DNA from: Sorghum bicolor
Lineage: Eukaryota; Streptophyta; Magnoliopsida; Poales; Poaceae
Direction: 5' to 3'
DNA: 64,000 nucleotides
NCBI RefSeq assembly: GCF_000003195.3
Contig: NC_012878.2
Span: 56,544,629-56,608,628, forward strand
Every line of letters begins with the position of its first letter. Position 1 is the first letter of the stretch. This document shows, piece by piece, positions 55,452-64,000 of the stretch. The notes beneath the pieces are model-generated. The model was not told the origin of the DNA. It ran no database searches and was given only the letters and a program-made list of their open reading frames with translations. Both the position numbers and the translations under genes were made by a program.

Positions 55452-57399
55452 AGCCTATGGATATTAAAGAGATAATAACGTGAAAGGTGAAACATTCCGT
55501 GGTGCTGGTTCTTGTTGCCCATGTGTGGTGCCATGAGAACGAAGTGATCCCGTTCCATCCAGTTGCTCTGTGTGGTTCGCACACTCAGGTCAATTGGAGA
55601 CACGGAGATAGAGTAGAACCTCAAGGGTCGGCATCAGAGATCCGAACACCAAAAGGCTTCCAAGTAGTAAGGGTAAGGGGCTGTGTTTTTTTGGAAGAGG
55701 TCACAACGGCTCTAGATTACTTATCTATCCGTTCTTTTTTTACATATCGTGTCAATATCATAGATGAGCCGGTTGGGGTTTGTGTGATAAAATCTGTTCA
55801 TTTGGATTTAAGTCCTCGTCTTGATGTGAGTATTCATATTTTTTAGATTTATTCCAAGATTTAACGACACTATACTTTTAGTTGTAGGTGATGTCATCGT
55901 CGACAGCGAAACGAGGGACATGTGGTGACTTTATAAATTTCAAGATCTGCCAGCGCAGTCCTTCAGAGGTGCTCGTAGGATAGAGTTTATATATATGTGT
56001 TTATATAGGTGCGTGTGTGCGTGTTGTATGCGTCTGTGTTATATTTTTAATTCTAAAAAATGTCCTAAATAAAATATTACCTATTTTAAGAAAAGTTCCA
56101 CAACACCTTCTCATACTAGATCTAAAAATATAAATTTATATCATGAACCTATATGTTTTTTTGAACGGTGTCCTAAGATACAAGTTCTATTTTCTTACGA
56201 ACATTCCAAGCACATGCACTTGGTGAATATTACCTCAATTGCTAAATACTTACTTATACCACTTCATATTGTATAGTACTAATAACAATATCTAAAAAGA
56301 AGTTCTTTCTTATCAAGACCTTCTATAGAACTAGTAGATCTAGTGAGAACTAGTTTCCGTAGAACCAGCTTTACTATAAGTCTATAACTAGTCACAAAAT
56401 TATGTTTGAATCTTCCAACAAACTCTCATATAAAGATAAACTCATTTTCCATGGATCCCACCAAACATAGTTTACTTGTAGTAGATTCAGTACTTTTCAG
56501 TGAAGAAATAATATTTTTTTCTCGTAACAAATCAGCATCAACAACAGCTAAACGAACAGGTTTGAAAATCCATTTAGCTAAAACATATTTATATTTTAGA
56601 GATCGAAACTGCATATTCAAGAGGGTAAAAAACAATCAGTAATTAAAGAAAAAGTGCAGCACTAGTTCACACACAATTCCCACCTCTTTTTTTTTCCGGT
56701 CTTTCGAAAAAAGGAAACAACCTTCCCATTTTTCACCAGACAACGCGCGCTACTGTAGTCACCATTCGGCAGATCACAGCCGCGCAGGTCGTCGTCAACT
56801 CTCTGTCCCGTCGTGCCGAACGGAAACCACTGTGGCAGCCGAGCCCAGGGGCCCCGGCCACCCTGTACGCGCGGGCAACAGGGAGTAAGGGAGGGAGGGA
56901 CCTCTCCCACGCCACGTCCGTCCCCGGAGATATTTTCCGCTGGCGATCGGCCGTACGCTCCCCATCCGACGCCTCCGTTGCCGCCACCGCGTCGCCGGCG
57001 CAACCGATGGCCGCCTTTTTGAGGACGTGGCCCAGGCGGCTTCGCTTTTCCCTGTTCCTCCCTTCCTCTCCCATCCCCGTCTCCTGAGCTGGGGGGACTG
57101 GCTGACCAGTGACCAGCCCTCTCCCACCTCGCACGCCTGTGGCTGTGGCTCCTGACCTTTTCCACCACCGGAGTTAATGCCTCCGCCTCTCCGTCAGCGC
57201 CGCCTCGGCTCGCCGTCTCGCTGTGCGCGGCGTGGGTCGTGGTAGCAGTACCGCGCGCGTGGTGGTTGGGGCCTTTGGGGATGGGCGGAACTGGCGGCCG
57301 CGAGGTGAGGTGAGGTGAGGAGTGGAGATTGAGGGGGGAGCTGTTGTGGCGCGTGTCTCCCTGTCGCCCACAGCTTCTTTTTATTCCTCCCCGCCCGGT

Positions 57400-58309
57400 T
57401 CCGTTCCGGGGAATGGATTCTGGGGAGGAGGAATTCTGAGCCACGGGGGAGGGAGGGAGGAGACGCGGCTGCTTTGATCCCTTGCCGCCTCGGCTCTCGT
57501 ACGTAGTACGTTCTCGTCGTCGTGGCGCGTGGCGGCGCAATTTGGGTGAGTCCATGCTTACCTTCTCCTGCCATTCCGGCCTTGGATTTTTTTTTGGCTG
57601 TGTCTTCCCACGGTCTAGGAGCGAGCGTTGCGAAGGAAACCTTGGCTCCTGGATGCTCGTTGTTCCTTTTTTTTCCGTGCTTTTATGTGGCGGTAATTCT
57701 CAGTTTTTGGCAGCGGCGTGCGTGTTCCTTGCCTAGATTGGCGTGATCCAATTCTGGTCCAACTGAGAGGCGTAGAGGTGCCCGCCGCAGAACACGAGCG
57801 CATGCTTGGTGCTTGCTAAGGTAAATCTGTTTCACCTTTTGTTTGTTGATCAGGTGCTACTAGATCCATTTGATTGATGCAGTCATTTTTGGGTGTTCTG
57901 TCTGGAAATTGGAAATCGGGTTAACATCACGCTTCCTGTTTTTCTGAAGAGTTTGTATCGCAAGGGCATATACCATGTAGGAGTACCAACTCTGTGTGAT
58001 GGAAAACTTCCTATTAGGTTCCTCTCCTACCAATATATACACTCCAAACTTTACTAGTTCTAGTGAATCTCCAGCGCGATTGATCAGCTGGATTTAAAAG
58101 TGGAGTTGTATATAAACAACTTACAACTCTAGTTGAACTTCTGACCCTTCTCTGTTTTCCGGATTTACCAGTTTCTGCATCGTTTCTTCTGTCATCAGGA
58201 CTTAAAAGGATCTCGTTGTTTCTGATTATGTTCTCCTTTGCGTCCTTGACAGATAGAAGCATCTGCAATCATCATTCCTGGTTTGCGAGCAAACTCATTT
58301 ACTTTAATC
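57400..58309 (+). promoter_or_regulatory. Leader region of the gene at 58310
   Basis: GC-rich DNA with a donor-like GTGAGT at 57546, and another GTAAAT near 57820, precedes an acceptor-like TTGACAG ending at 58252, 57 bp before the ATG. This fits a spliced 5' untranslated leader; exact exon ends need transcript data. Confidence 0.45.
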
Positions 58310-61300
58310 ATGTCGGATTTACTTGGGAGTAGATATGATAAGCAAGAAGATTTTCAAGTTCTGTTGAGCAAGAAAGATCCTGGAGAACCACCTCGGCACA
58401 AGCATTACCTGTGGATGGCACACTGGACCAAAGCAAGCAGCAGTGCAGAAGCCCGAAACAACAATGGCAGCAATCCTTTGGAGGATATCAACAAGGGCAC
58501 TACTACGAAAGATGGTGAGACCTTGCCTTATGAATTCATGAAATCTACAGTTGCTGAAAGGCTCATGGTAGGAGTAAGCCGTGGAAGTGCCTCCATGCAG
58601 CATGCCCGGCAGTTCAATTCTAGTATGTGGGGTATGGCACGCCATGTTTCCAATGAATTGGGACCAAAGAATAGCGAACAGGTTGATGAGTCTTTTGAAA
58701 AATCTATGAAGCACGATGCTGTGAACTTGAGAGCTAGAGCAGTTGTGTCAGAAACATATTCTATTCACAAGCTTTCAGAGTTACCGTTGGATTTTCAAGA
58801 CCTTGGGAGCTCAGATGATCCAAGTCCAGATTGGAGCCACTTTCCAATGTTCGAAATTAATCGAAAGATTGACAGTATTCTCAACCGTAAACGAAAGTCT
58901 GCAGCACTTGGTCCTGCACCTCTGAATCTAAATGTGTCTGCATCCCATGTGATGGCCCTATCGTCACAGGAATACATGATGCACTCACATCAAATAGCTG
59001 ACAAGAACATGGATACGTGCAAACCTGCAGAAGGCTTTGCATCTCACATAGAAGATCCTGCTGGCCTCAACTCAGATCCTTCAGGGCCAAAGTTAAAGGG
59101 ACAATTATTGGATACCATGTCATGTTCTTGCAGCAAGGACGACAACAACTCAGCAGATTGTCCAATAGATGAGCAGCATACAAGCCACTATTTTGCAAAC
59201 TCAAAGCATGAACTACCCTATGTATCTAACGAAAAGGAGTTCAAGTTTGCAGGAAACAGCCACAATCGAATGGTTTCAAGTGCGGCCCACAATCTGAAGA
59301 CAAGAAGATCTGCTGTCTGTAAACAACAAAGTGCTGCAGAGGCAATGTTCTGTGAACCAGTACTTGGTAGTGAGTTTCAGAATGAACCAATAACTATTTG
59401 TACCATGGGCAAGAAGGATGGTGAAAATTTTCATGAGATGTATAAATCTCGTGGCAAGGCCGTTTCATGTTCTTTGTTACCTTATGAGCATCATCGTCAT
59501 CTGAAAGCACAGAGAACGGAATCTGCAGGAAATTTGAAAGTCTGCGCGTTACCTGATCAAACTGCAAATAAATTGACAGAAAAGAGTAATGGTGAGCTGC
59601 TGGCATATGGAGCAAAGTCAAAGGAAATGTATACAGGTTCTTGTAACCGAAGAAGGCCCTATTTATTTGAAAAGTTAACGATTCCTTCCAAATCACAAAG
59701 TGCATATCCTAAAAATTCTGCGTCTTCAGGAAAATCTAGCGGCTTTGGAGTTTGTATGTACGGCACCAATATTGGCAGTCGGTTATTCGGAGAACAGAAT
59801 CAATCTTCAGCTAAGACTGAAACATTACACAGTGATACTCTTATTGGGTCCAAATCCTCAGCAGGTGAGGTCTAGCATCTATAAAATACAGTATCAGCTA
59901 AGTGTGTGTTTGGTATCGCGGCTTGCGTTAAAAGGTGCTTCTTTTTTTTCGTCGAACGCACAGGAGAACTGTGCATCTTTATATATTATATTAGAGAATA
60001 AAAGGTGCTTCTTAGTTATTCAAAACATATATGCTAACAAAGCAGCATCACTGCACATCTTTATATATTATATAGAGAATAAAAGGTGCTTCTTTGTTGC
60101 TGATGATAGCAGTATCACTCTCAGACTCACACATGTTTTCCTTTTTCTGGATTGTTGTAGGCATTGCTTCATTGCCGGCACAAAAGGTATCAGTGTTCCA
60201 TAATCCAATAGCAATCTGATCTTCTGTTTTGCGCATGAAGATGGTTCCCGGACTACTTATATTGTTTGATACTATAAAAAACAACATATGGCTTGAACTG
60301 TTTTTGTATTGTTTGGATGGTTTTGGAAAAAAAAAAACTTTCCTGAAAAAGGCTTATAAGCTTTATTGTCAGAAATGCATTTTCATGTGTCATCAACTTT
60401 GTTTTAGTGTTAGTCGATCTTTCCTGTTTATGTTCTTTAGTTAAAATCCTGGAATTTGAATATATTTAGGTTGGTTTGAATATATGCTCACCTACCTGTT
60501 GTTTGTTATTCCACATGATAATTATTTCAAGCTGTGCTCATTAGTTATGGATCCGTATCAGTTGATAGATCTATGTACTGATTCTTTCATTACCGATAAT
60601 AAATGTACTACAGGACTACGGTTGTCCAGACAAAGCAAAAAGTGAGCAGCTGGCAGCTCCATCCAAGAGAGGAGATTCAGGATACAGCAAAGAAGATGGA
60701 ACCCATACTGTCAATGAAGGTCATGATGTTTCGTCCAAAGCAACCATTGGTAGTAAGCAACCGTGCATGCCCGGAACAGGAATCACGAACCTAGATCTCA
60801 TACTTTCCCAAATGAGCAGAATGAGAAATCAAATTTCCCGTGGTATAATTCAACCACCAATAGGTGCCGAGCCAAGTGATAGATGGCTCAAGCGCCTACA
60901 GCTTGACATATCAGATCCTGACATGCCTGGTTCCAAGAGGCCAAAAATTGGAGACAGTCCTCCACTCAGGCAAAGAAATCGTTCTTTTGACATGGCACTT
61001 CCTTGCAACAGGACTGACACTGAAGCAATCGATCGTGTTAAGGAGGACCAAAGCTTGGATGAAGGGAAAAAATTGCAAGAACAGCAAGAAAGAACCCCAA
61101 TTCTAGAGAAGAGCGTGAATAGTTGGATAGGAAGATGGTGCCAGGGTGGCACTCCTGTTTACCATGAAGACCCAGGCCAGGGAAGGCAAGGAACAAAGCC
61201 TGGCCGGTCATCCGAAGAACTTGAAGGTCAGTTCCCAAGCATTGCAGCGATGGCGATGATGGGGCGAGCGATGAACAAGCTTCGGCCATGCGAGCATCAG

Positions 61301-61336
61301 AAGAAGGGGCCATTTGTGGTGTGGAAGACAGATTGA
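58310..61336 (+). CDS. Plant protein of unknown function, three coding exons
   Basis: I do not recognise a named family. Coding exons 58310-59864, 60161-60186 (only 26 bp) and 60614-61336 have GT/AG borders and phases that agree, giving 767 residues. Visible features: an N-terminal block HKHYLWMAHWTK, the segments LPLDFQDLGSSDDPSPDW and FPMFEINRKIDSILNRKRK, a leucine-spaced PLNLNV reminiscent of but not matching an EAR repression motif, and long hydrophilic Ser/Lys/Asn-rich stretches likely to be disordered. The last exon carries LDLILSQMSRMRNQIS, SDRWLKRLQLD and the compact C-terminus EGQFPSIAAMAMMGRAMNKL. Conserved ends with a disordered middle suggest a nuclear regulatory or scaffold protein, but that is inference. 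No transmembrane segment is seen. The start was chosen as the first ATG after the putative acceptor at 58252. Confidence 0.78.
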
Positions 61337-62409
61337 CCTTTGTGTATACGTTTTTGGGTGTAATATACCGGTTTCTTTCCAGAAAGTAAATGTAAAGCAA
61401 CTGTGAAGTTTGCCTGGCAGTGGTTCATGGTTTATTTTTTTTTTCTGAAGTGAAAGTAGCTAAGTGTAGTGTCTACCGATGGTGTAATGGTTTAATATAC
61501 CAATCATATAATAATATACTCTTCACTGTGCCGTTATGAATTATGATGGTGTGTTGGGGCCTCAGCTGAAGGGCATTGTCAAGATGAATATGTGAATTGT
61601 CCCTGAATAAAAACATTAATCTTCGTTTTTTCTTTTGATAGGGGAACTATCATGCGCCAACATGTTGTAGAACAGCTAACTAGAACACTAATGATGAAGC
61701 AAAATAAAACATATGATGAAATCATGATCCGTGTAATTGGGAGATGAACAGATGAACAGGCGGCAATCAATGTTTTTGCCCCTCTTCTTTTACGGAAAGT
61801 AGTGAGCACTCCCATTGTTATTGAGAATTTCTCCCATTTTTATTGGGAATTTAAGATCATAATTAGATAGCACTCTTAGGGTTAGTGACACAGTTTTAGC
61901 AGCAGAGAGAAAATCAATACACATTTACCACTATTACACATGATTAGCTCCAACACCACTAGCAATTGAAGATAGAGAAATAATATTTATCCAAAAACTC
62001 TTTCATGGCATTGATAATTCCACGCTGTTATTTTTAGTGTTACCTTATATATATAGTTACATCGAATACTATTTATTCTTCAAGAATACATGGATGTATT
62101 AAAACAATAGCAGATCTATAATTTTGATAATTTATGGATGAAATTATACTTAAAATATAATGTTTTTTTAATAAACAAAATTTAGTTGAAAATAAAAAGT
62201 TAAATGCACTTTGATAGTTTATAGATGAAATTGAGTCCAAAATATAAAATTTAAAGACTGAAATGATCATCTTCATAGTTGTAGGACGAATTGAGTCTAA
62301 AACTAAAGTTTAAGAACCAAAATAGCCGTTTTAAAAATTGAGAGATAAAATTGAGCCTCGAGTAATATTTGAGAGACTAAAATAGCTATCGTGTCCGGCC
62401 TAAACTCTT
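61337..62409. other. 3' flank and AT-rich intergenic stretch
   Basis: Begins with the 3' untranslated region of the preceding gene. From about 62100 to 62390, variants of GATGAAATTGAGTCNAAAAT recur at intervals of roughly 60 bp, a decayed tandem array. No gene is seen. Confidence 0.45.
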
Positions 62410-62780
62410 GTTTAGATCAAAAAGTTTTTTTTTGATTTTGACGCCTAAATGTGTATCTCCAATCCTCGAGTGTTTAGATCAAAAAGTTTCTTTTTTATTT
62501 TGACGCCTAAGGTCTTGTTTAGTTGGAGAAATTTTTTGGGTTGAGCTACTGTAGCACTTTCGTTTGTATTTGACATTTTTTATCCAATCATGGATTAATT
62601 GGGCTCAAAAGATTCGTCTCGCAAATTTCAGTCAAACTGTACAATTAGTTATTATTTTTATCAATATTTAATGCTTCATGTGTGTGTCTAAAGATTCGAT
62701 GTGACAGGGAATCTTAAAAATTTTTGGGAAATTTTAGGAACTAAACAAGGCCTAAATGTGTATAGCCAATCCTCGTGTGC
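62410..62780 (+). repeat. 62-bp tandem repeat with a MITE in the second copy
   Basis: Copy 1 (62410-62471): GTTTAGATCAAAAAGTTT, TTTTGACGCCTAAATGTGTA, CCAATCCTCGAGT. Copy 2 (62472-62510 plus 62753 onward) has the same order but is split after CCTAA by a MITE. Copy 1 therefore shows what the site looked like before insertion. Confidence 0.85.
62511..62752 (-). mobile_element. Tourist-like MITE with TAA duplication, best-defined copy
   Basis: A 242-bp element starting GGTCTTGTTTAGTTGG and ending GGAACTAAACAAGGCC, with TAA at 62508-62510 and 62753-62755. The core has CTACTGTAGCACTTTCGTTT, AAAAGATTCGTCTCGC and AAAGATTCGATGTGACAGG. The 3-bp TAA duplication places the family with PIF/Harbinger (Tourist) MITEs. 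Confidence 0.88.
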
Positions 62781-63170
62781 TGACTGCTGAGCCGCCATCC
62801 GTTGTTGACGCCGCACACCCACCGGAGCTGCTTTAGGTCTTCCTCAACACACTTCCCTAACCTCCATCCTCCCGAGATCCTCCGCATAGGAGCCCCAGCA
62901 CCGAATCCCCCACCCTGGACACACGCCCCGATCGGCCGCCTTCTCCGTCTTCGCCACCGGCCCGGGATTACAGGATTCGCCGCGGGAAGCAAGCTGGCCC
63001 CATCTGGTCTCCGGCGGTCACTCTGACAACCTGGCAAACGCATATCCGGCGCCCTTTCGGCTTGTATATCAACTGTGGAAGAGGGGGCGCCGGTGTTGAC
63101 CAAGCTGCCGCGGCTGACACGCGGGAGTATGTGTTCGTTTCGGACTCCGGGAGTCCGCGTCCGACCGATC

Positions 63171-63187
63171 TCTCTCTCTCTCTCTCC
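63171..63187 (+). repeat. (TC)n microsatellite
   Basis: About eight TC dinucleotides in the leader region of the F-box gene, a common feature of plant 5' untranslated DNA. Confidence 0.9.
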
Positions 63188-63467
63188 CTTATAAAAGTTG
63201 GGGAAAGGAGAGGTTTTTGCATCTTTGGGGGCAATTTACGAATCATCTTGTCTTAACCAACACGCCGCGGACGCCTTCTACGCCGAGATTATAATTCAGG
63301 GGGTGCGTTTTTCTCTTCACTCATACTCGAGAATTTTCAGAATATATATTTAGTATATATCTCTTTACATTACATGGTCCAAGTACATAGGATCTTAGAT
63401 TGTCCTGATACCAATCTCGTGTTTATTTCAGTGCAGATTATCTCATAGTTGATCAATTTTGGGTGAC

Positions 63468-64000
63468 ATGATGATCGGGAATAAGAGAAGGGCTGTAGCA
63501 TCTGGTGCTGCACATTTCCTGCCGGAGGAGATGATGACAGAGGTGTTCCTACGGCTGCCTGTCAAATCCATTCTTCGCTTTCGGGCCGTCTGCCGGTCCT
63601 GGAATGCAGTGCTTTCATCCGATGAATTCTGCTGCCTCCACATGGCCAGGGCTGAAGCAGAGCCAGCGCCTCCTAGTCTGTTCTTCACTTCACCAACAGC
63701 TGGTTTTGACGCCACTGCGGTGTACTTGAGCTCATCATCAGGCCCCGATGACGGCCTGCTGTTCACTCTTGATGATGTATGTGGCGGTGACTTCATCCAC
63801 ATGACACCTGCACCGTGCCGTGGCCTCACCCTCCTACACGATCCTTTTGCACCAGCTTACTATGTCTTCAACGCATCCACAAGGGCAGTTACCCGGTTGC
63901 CCCCGTGCCACAATGCGCACTATGTGACCGCTGGGCTTGGGTTTGATGCCCGGACGAAGAAGTACAAGGTGGTGAGGTTATTCCGAGGGGATCCTGGTGA
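63468..64000 (+). CDS. F-box protein, 5' part (cut by the window end)
   Basis: Substrate-binding subunit of an SCF ubiquitin ligase. The frame opens at ATG 63468 and is still open at 64000 (177 codons seen). The F-box is at residues 17-54: FLPEEMMTEVFLRLPVKSIL followed by RFRAVCRSWNAVLSSDEF. The next region (RGLTLLHDPFAPAYYVFNAS, TRAVTRLPPC, GLGFDARTKKYKVVRLF) matches the start of the F-box-associated interaction domain found in large plant F-box families. An acceptor-like TTTCAG ends at 63431, so a 5' leader intron is likely. The target protein is unknown. The 3' end lies outside the window. Confidence 0.9.
   Translation, partial: MMIGNKRRAVASGAAHFLPEEMMTEVFLRLPVKSILRFRAVCRSWNAVLSSDEFCCLHMARAEAEPAPPSLFFTSPTAGFDATAVYLSSSSGPDDGLLFTLDDVCGGDFIHMTPAPCRGLTLLHDPFAPAYYVFNASTRAVTRLPPCHNAHYVTAGLGFDARTKKYKVVRLFRGDPG

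Noticed and set aside
1..64000. CRISPR arrays, bacterial operons or phage-like modules
   Set aside because: No regularly spaced repeats with unique spacers, no ribosome-binding-site-led gene strings; gene structure is clearly plant nuclear.

Overview
This window looks like nuclear DNA from a grass. The evidence is introns with canonical GT/AG borders, several genes with strongly GC-rich 5' ends, and dense small inverted-repeat elements (MITEs) of types known from cereal genomes. Protein similarity and MITE sequences suggest a panicoid grass of the sorghum/sugarcane kind, but I cannot fix the species from sequence alone. No bacterial operon, CRISPR array or virus was seen.

Layout. Positions 1-1849 hold no recognised gene. 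A three-exon gene for a nucleus-encoded mitochondrial ribosomal protein S11 runs on the minus strand (5049 to 1850). From about 5.4 to 20.6 kb lies a gene-poor stretch packed with MITEs, including one nested pair, one Mutator-type MITE with a 9-bp target duplication, and one tRNA-derived SINE-like insertion with a 15-bp duplication. A GC-rich upstream zone leads into an intronless adenylate isopentenyltransferase gene for cytokinin synthesis (22645-23814). After another gene-poor stretch, a nine-exon minus-strand gene encodes a three-CRM-domain organelle intron-splicing factor of the CFM3 type (33597 to 29526).

The most striking object is a 10.1-kb Mutator-like element (33716-43817). Its long terminal inverted repeats are flanked by a 9-bp direct duplication, and it sits only 118 bp upstream of the CFM3 start codon. 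It carries four gene models: a MURA-type transposase, a nine-exon plant-mobile-domain (PMD) protein, and two GRF-type zinc-finger proteins in convergent orientation. Next to both ends lie arrays of a 27-bp unit that is itself a hairpin.

Beyond it come tandem repeats, a decayed LINE fragment and more MITEs (43.8-49.4 kb). A conserved gene block follows: RACK1 (49709-51673), an intronless GT31 glycosyltransferase (52713-53837), a plant gene of unknown function with a 26-bp micro-exon (58310-61336), and the 5' part of an F-box gene that runs off the window at 64000.

The host genes do not form a pathway; they are ordinary neighbours on a chromosome. Within the Mutator-like element, the co-packaged transposase, PMD and GRF proteins plausibly form a functional unit for its mobility or silencing evasion, but that is inference.
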